A model generated the notes under the pieces. That model made no database searches. It had not been told where the DNA came from and saw only the letters and a list, made by a program, of their open reading frames with translations. Position numbers and translations under genes: made by a program. Positions 1 to 10,531 of a stretch of 64,000 nucleotides of DNA are shown here, in pieces (position 1 is the stretch's first letter; every line of letters starts with the position of its first letter). Location of the stretch: contig JAINUG010000115.1 of the NCBI GenBank assembly GCA_029706075.1, forward strand, positions 1,103,501-1,167,500, written 5' to 3'. The stretch comes from Aldrovandia affinis (Eukaryota; Chordata; Actinopteri; Notacanthiformes; Halosauridae).

Positions 1-13
1 AGATGACTTTTTG

Positions 14-290
14 CTATGTATCCCAGCATTCTATTGGCTTCACTGCTGTAGCACACTGCTTTGATGCAGATAGACTTTGATAAACTACAGTTCCTAAGTC
101 TTTTTCAAATTGAACACCTACTAACTTTTCTCCTCCCATAAAATACTCCTGTCTAATGTTTTTATTTCCCACATGCATAACTTTACATTTAGCAATATTG
201 AATGTCATCTGCCATTTATCTGCCCATTTTTGGATTTTGTTTAAATCATCTTGGATTACTTTAATCGATTCCAAACTGTTTGCTAAACCC
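14..290 (-). mobile_element. Non-LTR retrotransposon (CR1/L2-type LINE) reverse transcriptase fragment
   Basis: An 86-codon open stretch on the minus strand reads like the C-terminal part of a LINE reverse transcriptase. It contains the family pattern 'WADKWQMTFNIAKCKVMHVG' followed by a 'KDLG' segment and a 'SLSASKQC' segment. It is short, lacks the catalytic YxDD region and has no intact ORF around it, so it is a dead fragment. It lies downstream of the perforin exon, probably in that gene's next intron. Confidence 0.75.
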
Positions 291-711
291 CCATATTCTC
301 ATGAAAATATATATAATTGAATATCTTCATATTTTTCTAAACAAATTCCTTAACAGATTTGTAGGTGAACACACATTTCTTTTTTTCTGTACCAGGCCTG
401 CACACTACTGATAATCAAAGGAGCAAATGTTTACATCCACAGTATTTATGTCAAATTTTGATTTTTACAATGGCAGAATGTGGTGGAATATCTATGGAAG
501 ATAAATTAATCAAAAATATTGATTAATGGTTTAATGCCTGATGAATGAACATCTCAGTATCCTGACCTGTCATGACTGATTTACTGTTCTTAACACTTGT
601 TGTTTTATTGTATTATTTGAAGACTTTGTTCAGTGAGTAGCACTGTCTTTCAGGAAAAACAAAAACTGATAACTGACAAATGTAGCTAAATGTATATTTC
701 AAATATTTCAC

Positions 712-1228
712 CTGTAGTGGCTGCAGCTGAGCAGATGTGAGGTGAAGACGGACTTGTCAACCATAGAGGCGGCGGTGGCGAACTCGACCTCAGTGGAGTG
801 GCTGCCGCCCACAGTCATGCCCCCCAAGTCTTCTATGTCCAGCCCCACGGTCCAGTCGTTTTCGACAAGGTCGGTTGCGGCATCTGCCACGGAGGTGACA
901 GTGTTTAACAGGGCGCTGGAGAGCTCTTGCCGGCAGCTGGTGAAGGAGCGCCAGTCCAGGACAGACAGTGGGAGTTTCTGCAGCTGGTCTTCGTGCAGGG
1001 GGTTCTCACAGAGGGTACAGGTGTTGCTGGGGTTCAGGTAGGTCTGAAGGTCGATGACGTAGGCGCCTTTGTGCTGGAGCTTCACGATGTCGAAGCCCTC
1101 TCCGGCCAAGTTGTGCCCGGGGACGAAAGGGGCTTCCTGGCATTCCTCCAGGGTCCCCACCCGACAGGAAAGGACCATACCCATGTGAGCCAGTGCCAAG
1201 AGGCACAAGTAGAGTGGGGATGTCATGG
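712..1228 (-). CDS. prf1: Perforin-1-like, first coding exon (partial gene)
   Basis: Perforin is the pore-forming protein of cytotoxic lymphocyte granules. It is secreted, and it oligomerises in target membranes through a MACPF domain. The exon reads from an ATG at 1226 for about 171 codons. Residues 1-20 form a hydrophobic signal peptide. The mature part starts at a Cys and carries the perforin N-terminal hallmarks: 'FVPGHNLAGEGFD' near residue 34, 'CTLCENPL' at 70-77, 'NDWTVGLDIEDLGG' and 'GGSHS' further on. An acceptor (ctactgatgcag) sits just before the ATG, so a 5' untranslated exon lies upstream. The exon ends at a donor (CAG|GTGAAA) at 711. The rest of the MACPF core, the EGF-like part and the C2 domain should be in the next exon, which is outside the window. 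I see no frame break in this exon. Fish carry several perforin copies, and which paralogue this is cannot be decided from one exon. Confidence 0.88.
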
Positions 1229-2868
1229 CTGCATCAGTAGAATAAAATGGGAAATAATTGCATTTAACTTTCTTTTTAAAGGGTTAAGAAAACACTGATA
1301 CGACCAGCCCCATTCAAAATACAGCATACGTTAATCTAAAATTAGGGAAAATGTGTCATTTTGGACAAAATCAACCCTACCAATATCATTCCTATAAGTT
1401 TATTTTATCGTCAGTATTTTATTGTCTGGATATTATTCAATTTGCAAATATTTGCTACCATTTGAATATGTAGATATAGTAGCCCATAAACAACAATACA
1501 TCACCAGCATGTTAGCATATATGTTATTATCCCAAAACATCCCAGATAAAATCTCAACCCAGTCATTTGTTTCACCTGTAACCGAGACCTCGACCAATAC
1601 GGGCAAATAGTCCCTAGTACGCCTCTATTAAATTTTTCAGGAGACGCAGATTAAACAGACGCTGAAACAGAAGTTCTTGTCTGTCACGCCGACCACCTCT
1701 CTTGCTGTGTCTACATTTGATATTCCTCTTTATATCCCAGTCCATCACATGCAGAATAAAAGCAGCTGGCTTTTTCTCAGGGAAATTGGGATAGGGTATC
1801 CAGAAACCGCTAAATGTGATATATCCATTCGCAACGTGCCATCGCAATGCGCCAAGTGCTACACTGTTATCGTAAATACAGCATGCCCAAATGCCTTTTC
1901 CACTACATATGAGCTCACTAATTTATCTCAGTTGTGATTAAAGTTTCAATGTAACATTCAATTCCGTGACTATTTTCTAAGTTTGGGACCCTACATTAAA
2001 AGACTAAGTCAAACTCCGCCAAAACCTATTGTGTAGATTTCTACTTTCATTCTTACCAAAAGTAGTACATTACACCCATGTTTACATGTTTTGAAGGGAT
2101 GTGACAATGACAAACGCTGTATATTAGTATGTAATAGCAGTGAGCACTGGTTGTTCATTCCACCTCTATAGTAGCCTGCGTGGTTCGATTTGAGCTGTTA
2201 CATGTGGTTCGAGGTTATCCAGTTTTATGATGGGATTTCTACTGTGTACTCCCTTTTCCTTCCACACACCAACGGTATTGGCAATATTCAGTGAAAATAA
2301 AAACACTGATATTTTCCCATGTTATTATCATGTTAAAGAAGGTAAATGTGTCTAACCCTCTTCTCCCAAAGGCTCTCTGTAGCCTCTAGTTGGAAATTTG
2401 AACACATATTTGTAATCGTAAGTGATCATTATAAGTCAACACCTTATGCTATTACCTCAACCTGCTAAACCTGTTTACAGGTTAAAAAAAATGCTTTGTA
2501 CCCTCATCCTCAGATATCAGCTACTTCTGGCATCCCTGCCAATAACTATATCAACTTTGTATCCCTCTTGTGTTGTCATTGGCATCCAAAAGAGGGAGAC
2601 TGACCTTGTGGCATGGCCAGGTGCGATCACCGACTCCGGTCTCTAAGCCAAAATACAGGTAATGCTTAAAATGTTTGAATTATTTTAAATAATTTCTTGT
2701 ATATTGAAAGTATGTCAACTGAAGTAAGAATTACAGCAGAATTTTCCAGAATGTGGCATTGTGATATTGGCACACACATGTATGCAGACATTGGGGGCAG
2801 ATGGAAAGGTTAGTAGAATTCATGGATGAGAACTGCCATTGCAGTTTCTGTGTCACATGAGCATTATA
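1229..2868. other. AT-rich stretch upstream of the perforin exon, no gene seen
   Basis: This is presumably the 5' intron and flank of the perforin-like gene. The short open frames here are unlinked, show no family resemblance and have no splice-site support. No tRNA-like, repeat or promoter signal stands out. Confidence 0.4.
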
Positions 2869-2960
2869 CACTACCGGTCAAAAGTTTTAGAACACCCCCA
2901 TTTTCCAGTTTTTACTGAAATTGAAGCAGTTCAAGTAAAGAAATAGAAATGTTTAGAAAT
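2869..2960 (+). mobile_element. Terminal fragment of a Tc1/mariner element
   Basis: The segment begins with TA followed by 'cactaccggtcaaaagtttt', a terminal inverted repeat type widespread in fish Tc1 elements. No matching opposite end or transposase follows. About 40 bp further on a SINE-like unit starts, so this is a lone truncated end. Confidence 0.65.
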
Positions 2961-2995
2961 AATCTGGTTCAATAACCTAATAGGAAATTCCACTG

Positions 2996-3190
2996 CAGCA
3001 GTGTGGTGTAGTGGTTAGGGAATTTGGATTTAGCCTGCATGAACTTGCATGTGTGAATCTGAGGTAAGGCACTTTTGTTGTACACACAGAATCTCTACGA
3101 AGGTAATTGATCTGAACTGCCACAGTAGATATCCTACTCTATAAACAGCTACTATGTACAATGTTAAGCACCTTGCATGATTGTCTACCA
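2996..3190 (+). mobile_element. Diverged tRNA-derived SINE
   Basis: It starts with the tRNA-like promoter pattern 'gtgtggtgtagtggttaggg' and continues with the 'ggtaaggcacttttgttgta' body seen in the better copy at 22706. It is strongly diverged and its 3' tail is not recognisable. Confidence 0.55.
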
Positions 3191-3486
3191 AACAAAAACT
3201 GTTGTAAAAGTTTTGGTGGGTTAAGCTTCTTAGCCTATTCATATATTCTAGACAAAAAACTGGACATTTGGACATAAAGTTTTTTTTTCTTCTATTTTTG
3301 CTGTTTATTCCCATTTTTTCTCCCAATTCAGTATCCAATTATGCCTTCTCGTTTTCATGTCAATTATCCCCTCTGTCTTATAAGAACTCGCTGCCGTAGT
3401 CCCGAGACCAGTAGTGAACGGCACCCACAGAGTATATTTAAGCCATAAGCCGAAGCCTGTCACCGTAACACACAGGACCACTCATA

Positions 3487-4724
3487 CACTATATGGCCAA
3501 AAGTCAGTGGACACCGCTACTAATTATTGAGTTCAGGTGTTTCAGCCACACCCATTGCCAACAGGTGCATAAAATCCAGCACATAGCCATGCAATCTCCA
3601 CAGACAAACATTTAGAATTCAGAATGGTTTGTAAAGAGCTCAGTGACTTTAAACGCGGCACTGTCATAGGATACCACCTTTGCTACAAGTCAGTTCGTGA
3701 AATTTCTGCCCTACTAGATGTGCCCCGGTCAACTGTAAGTGCTATTATTGTGAAGTGGAAGCGCCCAGGAGCAACAACAGCTCGGCCACGAAGTCGTAGA
3801 CCACGCAAACTCACAGAGCGGGGCCGACGAGTGCTGAAGCGCATAGTGTGTAAAAATCGCTGCATCATTCACTACAGAGTATCAAATTGCCTCTGGAAGC
3901 ACCATCAGCACAAGAACTGTGCGTTGGGAGCTTCATGGAATGGGTTTCCATGGCTGAGCAGCTGCACACAAGCCTCACATCACCATGCGCAATGCCAAGC
4001 GTCGGCTGGAGTGGTGTAAATCATAGCGCAACTGGACTCTGGAGCAGTGGAAACGTGTTCTTTGGAGTGATGAATCACACTTCACTACCTGGCAGTCTGA
4101 TGGACAAATCTGGGTTTGGGCGGATGCCAGCAGAACGCTACCTTCCAGAATGCATAGTGCCTACTGTAAAGTTTGGTGGAGGAGGGATAATGGTCTGGGG
4201 CTGTTTCTCAGGGTTTGGGATAGGCCCCTTAGTTCCAGTGAAGGGTATTCTTAATGCTACAGGATACGAAGGCATCTTAGCCAATTGGCGCTTGCAACTT
4301 TGTGGCAACAGTTTGGGGAAGGCCCTTTGCTGTTCCAGCATGACTGTGCCCCTGTGCACAAAGTGAGGTCCATAAAGACATGGTTAGACGAGTTTGGTGT
4401 GGAGGAACTCGATTGGCCTGCACAGAGCCCTGACCTCAACCCCATTGAACACCTTTGGGAGGAATTAGAACACCGATTGCGAGCCAGGCCTTCTCGTCCA
4501 ACATCAGTGCCTGACCTCACAGATGCTCTTTTGGCTGAATGGGCACAAATTCCCACAGACACACTCCAAAATCTTGTGGAAAGCCTTCCCAGAAGAGTGG
4601 CAGCTGTCATAGCTGCAAAGGGGGGTCCAACTCCATATTAATGCCCATGGTTTTAGAATGGGATGTCCAACAAGCTCATATAGGTGTGATGGTCAGGTGT
4701 CCACTGACTTTTGGCCATATAGTG
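3487..4724 (+). mobile_element. Complete Tc1-like DNA transposon, transposase frame-broken
   Basis: The element is bounded by exact 29-bp inverted repeats (3487-3515 'cactatatggccaaaagtca...' and 4696-4724) and by the TA target duplication at 3485-3486 and 4725-4726. It is 1238 bp long. Transposase reading starts at 3624 with a helix-turn-helix DNA-binding region ('VPRSTVSAIIVKWK'). It then continues in other frames: 3887-4366 for the central part with '[15 protein letters not shown]', and 4285-4641 with 'QHDCAPVHK' and '[11 protein letters not shown]', ending in 'GGPTPY'. All three acidic residues of the DDE triad are still encoded (SDESHF, QHDCAP, NPIEHLW) but in different frames. The copy is inactive yet structurally complete. 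Confidence 0.93.
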
Positions 4725-4726
4725 TA

Positions 4727-6164
4727 TATGCAGCAAGCTCATTTGGCTTCTATCCCATTGGAAACACATGCTGCTTTTCATAATGGTACTGTGCTGTACT
4801 TGGCATTATTTCAGACAACGTGCATACCACTTGAAGGTCAGTGGGGTCCATTGCTGAGAAGTCAAAAACATGCTTATAATGAATATATTTATACAGGAAC
4901 TCAAAAGAAACACTAAATGAATACGTGTGCCACATTTGGTCCCAAGGGCTCCAGTTCCCATGGACCTGCTGTTCAACCCAAATGTTTAGCAGCCATTCGG
5001 GCTTCTGTGCATGTCTGTGGTGATTGAGACCTCATCTGTTCTGAAGCATGCCACAGTGCAGTGCACTTTTTTTCACCATCAGGCGTTTCAGTGGGCAGAA
5101 CCTTGCTGATTGGTCACATTACAATCAGAAAATGAATTTATTTGGTGCATTTCTAAAATGACGATTGTGAATCTAGATTCTTCACAAAAGTTCTTATTAG
5201 TTGCCAGTGTTTTAATGAAATGAGTCATGCTTTTGCAGTGATGCTCTACAGAATATCATAATAACCATGCTTTGACACAATAGTTTGAAAGTTTATTGTG
5301 TTTATGAACACACAGAATAATTGATAAATTATTTGTAGAATAAATAACACAGTACACGCTTACATGTGTTTCACTTGTATGGATACTGCATTTAAACAAG
5401 GTCCTACCACTAAAACATGAAACATTTAAGAGTTCACTAATGCCTCCACACAAGAGCAAAGCAGAATGGAATGGAATACTGACCAAATACCTAAAGAATA
5501 TTCATATTTCAATGAAAAGTGTATGAAAATAATTTTATGGGAGCTGGAAATGAACTTATATCCAGAAGTGTCCATTGTGGACAGCAATCAAACAGGTTCA
5601 GGATAGTTATCAGTTTAAAGGCAAGCTCTCTGCCTACCCTATGTCATCCGCATGACATACCACTGCCGTCATAGCATTACAGCGCAACTGTCGCTGAATT
5701 TAAAGCAAAACGTTGTCCTGGTAACAGCAGAACAGCTGCTTAAATCAGTTCCTCAAATTGAAAACCAATGTGTTTAGGCGGCAAGCAGGCCAAAATGGGT
5801 TTTCTTCAGGTCTCAAAGAAAGGGTTTGAGATTTTCATCAGTATCGTTCAGCAGATAAATAATACCATCACCATACTTCCATCAGTCTCCAGTGGCAATA
5901 GTACCCTAACCACTGCATGGTTAAATTGTTAAAGTTTTTTTTTTTTTAAAGGGTAGAGTGGTGGTACAGGGAGTGATCTACATTCAGGTTAATTTCAGTC
6001 AAAATGAAAGCCTCGTTCAACTGAGCTGAAGTCACCTGTTGGGAGTAGCAGGGGTGTGTGAATGTATGGTCACTGAGAAGCAGACATGCTGAGATATGAA
6101 GTGTTTCAGCAGCCAGCGGTGCGTCCAGTGAGTGGGGCCGGTGGAGAGCGAGTGAGCGGTGAGG
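4727..6164. other. Intergenic / 3' flank of idh3b
   Basis: No coding signal was found. The part nearest 6165 should be the 3' UTR of the idh3b transcript that uses the distal last exon. On the minus strand an AATAAA-type signal ('tttatt' on the plus strand, 5292-5297) about 870 bp past the stop could be its polyadenylation signal, but this is unproven. Confidence 0.35.
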
Positions 6165-6242
6165 TCAGATCGCCAGGTTGCTGATGACGGCGCGGGTGAA
6201 CTCATTGCTGGTCGCGTAGCCTCCCAGGTCTCCTGTACGCAC
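6165..6242 (-). CDS. idh3b: idh3b alternative last exon, distal (…NLAI end)
   Basis: The acceptor 'gcacggcag' is followed by 25 codons and TGA, reading [15 protein letters not shown]… and ending …ISNLAI. Phase 0 matches the donor at 9792. It encodes the same C-terminal element (VRT-D-GGY-T…F…V) as the proximal exon at 9222 but with a different tail, so the two are mutually exclusive last exons made by duplication. It resembles the IDH3B form with 'GGYAT' in this position. Confidence 0.88.
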   Translation of the reverse strand: MRTGDLGGYATSNEFTRAVISNLAI

Positions 6243-9200
6243 CTGCCGTGCACAGAAGGACGGGCGAGTTATGATAAGACACAGAGCGCTTGCTCCATTC
6301 ACACACAGCAAGCGCGTGTACGCAACTACCACGCACGTGGAAAGCATCGGCACAAAACCTGCAATCACACACGCAGAACAATCGAGCACAGCCATCGCAT
6401 GCACAGACCATAATCGTGCACAGCTTTGTACGACTCTGGGTCAGTTATAAAGATATTTTTAAAATGCGGTCTGAAGAGAGATCACAAGGATCATGGGTAT
6501 TGCAGGTACATTATAACACTTGGTTGCCCCCCGGGACAAGTGTCCTAGATTTTGGCTAGCTAGTTCAATTTAGCTAGATGGAGGTTTCATATGATGTGGC
6601 CATGCATTCTTTATTTTATAAATGTATTTTATGAACGCGCGATCACATCGACCCACCTCTAAATTCATATCATTAGTTCAATGTGTGTTTACACGGATGT
6701 CCTGACTGCGTCTGGTGTGGGCATATCATGCGTGACAATATCGTTGCTGCTCGCTCATGCCTGGGGAGCACGTCACACAATCGTGCACACAAGAGAGCAA
6801 GCAGTAACAAAGCACAACACAACACACATACTGGAATCACATAGAGTAATTACACACAAACTGCAATTAGACACACACAGAACAATTTCACAAGAGAACC
6901 AGGGATACAATCAGAATCAATCAATCTAAAAACATGTCCACTGTAAACGAACTCCCCATCGCAGACATTCTCCCCCCCCACAAATCAAAAACAAACCAGT
7001 TCAGCACATCTCTTTAATTTAACACAAGGAAGAAGAACATGGACAAAATTAATCAGACTCACAACAGCAACTGAGAAACTCAGCCCAACGCCACAGGGAA
7101 AATGTAAGACTTCTCAAGGTTTGAGCTGCTATTGGCTCTGTTCACGCAAGAGCGCTCAGTGTAGTGCTCAAGCCTAAAGGCATATCATATACATACAGTA
7201 GGTCTTTTTGGGTTTCAAATATACTTCCTGTTGGTTGTATTTTATCATCCAGGTTTTAAACGCAAAAACCAATCAAACAAAATTAAAAAACATGGACACA
7301 ATGTTTTAAACGCGCAGTGAATTTGAATTTGAATGACGATCCCTTTGTGGATACTGCATTCTTAAATGCCATATACAAATTGGACAATATTATAATGTGT
7401 AAGAATGTGCTGGACTGTTCAATGTTTGTTAGAAACAAATAGTAACCAAACTTTGTAAGCAGCACAAACAAAAAACATTGAAACTGAAAAAATGCAAGCC
7501 AAAATATAAACCAAAGCTTAGAGAACAGTCAGGTTACATCACATAAATAGATATAATAGACTATACACAATGTGTTCTTAATTTATTTCATAATTGTTGT
7601 TGATTAAACTGTCCCTCCGGGAAAGACAGGTCAGTCTTTTAAGGCGATTGGGTGCGTTTACAGAATTCAATACCAGGTCCTTATGCTGACACCCCTCTCC
7701 AAGGTGACAAAATGTCCAGCGAGCACACTTGCCGTGACAACAGTCGGTAGTAGTTTAAGTGATAACCATTATGAACTGGTTTCATTGCCAGCGGGTTTGC
7801 ATTTTTGAGGTTGAGTTTTCAAAGCAATGTATCGTGTGTGTATGTGTGTGTGTGTGCTCCTTGAACCTGAACTGGATCAAATGGCAACTGGAGTTTCCCT
7901 AATGAGAATGGCGGAGAACTGAAAAAAACAATGACCTCAAGGTGTCCTCAAAACACCAGCAGTCCATTTCCATTCCACTGAACCTCCTGCATGTGGAGTT
8001 TGAACATACTTGTAGTAACAAAGGAAGGGACGTGCGGCACATCTTCACAATGTGAAGCTTTCAGAAAATTTCAGTCAGATTCTTGGCGACTCCAACTGTA
8101 TGCCGCTGTCAAAAAAACCCAACAGCCATAGTAGTCCGTTTCTGTTTTTATGCATCTGAAAAATACGACCTTGCATACGAACATGAATACCTTCCAAAAT
8201 ACCTGAAAGGTTTTTGTTTTTTTGCCAGGTCATGAAGTAAAGGTAGAGGCAGAGGCAGAGTCACTCGATGCAGTGCTGGATATTGTCTAGACCGTAGGTA
8301 AATGACAAGCCTAGATGGTCTGAACAGCTTGCTCTCCTCATATTTTCTTATGTAAAGCTGGACGCGTGCGATAGCAACTGTGGTGCAGTTAAAATCACAG
8401 CCGATGAAGAGGTGTTAACCACGCAGGAGTTGGAGGTCGCCACCAGTAAAGGCACGGCAAATTAAGAAGCAAGAACCAAGAACCAACAGGCTGCCGCGAT
8501 TCATAGCCCGACACCCATGGTCGGTTAGAAAGTCAGTCTGGAATGTCAGTTCGAGAGACGGACAGACAAACAGACAGAGGAGACGCAGAATGACCAGCCG
8601 AGGGCAGATCTAGCGCAGACACGAGTAGAGGGAAATCAAACATGATGAGGGTTGGGGTCAATTCCATTTCAGTTCAGTCGATTCAAGAAATTAAATGAAA
8701 TTCAATTCGCTAGTTGAAAAATGTAAACATTATAAACATAACATTATAAATTGATATGTTTTTCAATTCATTTCCTGAACTGAAATGGAACTGACTCCAA
8801 CCTTGATCAGAGTGGGGGAAACCCCCCCCAAAAAAAAACCCCCACTGTCAGTCAGAAAGGCAAGGGAACAGAGAGAAACAGTAGAAAGAGAGGAGAGAGA
8901 AGCATAAGGATGGAGGCAGAGTGCAGGTTGGGTGTGTGTGGGTCAATAGTAAAACGTCATGTCCACTGGGGCAGGGGGACGTCTCGGTGTGGGAGTGTGG
9001 GTACTGACTGAGGGTGCCAGTCTATCAAGGTGGGAAAGGGGCTTGTGGAGCACGGATTGAGGTCCAGGGAGGAGGCCAGGGGTTACCAGGGTGGAAAGGG
9101 CTTGGGGAGGGGGGTGCGGACTGGAGGGTTCTTCAGTGCGCAGGCCGGAAGCGCAGGTTGTCAACGACCGCACGCACAAAATCCCCGGTGGTGCAGTACC

Positions 9201-9660
9201 CCCCGAGGTCTCTTGTCCGCACCTGGGACACACACATACACGGGAAGGTGAGTGGGAGAGGGCCACTTCAGGCATGGATTATTGGATAGGTATCACTTTC
9301 AGAAAACAAACGATGAATGAGAATGTCTCTTTCACGCAGACATTCACACCATTGTGGCGGAGGCCGGAGCAAAGACGAGGGACGGGGTAAGAGCGAGGGA
9401 TTAAAGAAGGACAAACGCACACGCACACACACACACGTCCGTGCACAGAACCCCAAACCATGGATGTTACTGTGTTTGTCGGTCTCAGTACAGTTGCTGC
9501 TGTGAGTATGTCCCTAGTGCTTAGTAACAGTCTTTTACACCGTTAAGAGTAAAACATGTAGTTGCAGCACACCAACAGCATGCGGTCTTACAACAGTGCA
9601 CACAGCTCGAGCGCAAACGTGCATACACATGCAGAAACAGATAGAGAGGACTCAGTGGTT

Positions 9661-9691
<31 letters not shown>

Positions 9692-9696
9692 GACAC

Positions 9697-9741
<45 letters not shown>

Positions 9742-10486
9742 GAGAGAGAGAGAGACAGACCAACTCAGAAAAACAGAGACGGACAGCACTACCTTGCCCT
9801 GCTTGATCACCTTCTTCACAGCTTCAGACACCATGTTGGAGTGGTACTCCAGACTGTAACAGAAGATCACAACACTCAAACCAGTGCTCATAAACTAATG
9901 TCTCAGAATCAGTCCAATTTATACTTCCCCAACCATTATAAATCTGAATAAACCCAAATAAATCTGAAGTTTGGAAGTGTGCGGAAAACATTCTGAAGCG
10001 AATGACAATCCGAGACTTCATTCCGAAAACATCCCAAATATCATCCGATTTCAGAAATAATGCGCAAAAGATCAGTTCTCACTGAATACGCATGGCTCTG
10101 TGTTTGGTGAATGCAGTGTGTATCTGGGTGTACACTCTACGTGAGAGGGTGCGGAGTGGCGGGAAAACTGACTTGAGGTGCCTCAGCATGTTGGCGGAGC
10201 TCAGCAGCATGGCGGTGGGGTTGGCGATGTTCCTGCCTACGGCTTGGGCGAAGGGGTGCCGTGCTCCCTGACACAGACAGACAGACAGACAGATGGATAG
10301 ATACAGTCAGTATTGACTGAAAGGCAATTCAGAGACGTGCGTGTTCACAAAACAACACACCCCAGATAAGATTATAAGCTACTTATATAGCTTGCTGAAA
10401 GTCAATTGACTGATGCTAGCTGATGGGCATACGCAGACAGCATGTACCAACACTCTCACAAGCACACTCTCTCACATGCGCGCGCA

Positions 10487-10531
<45 letters not shown>

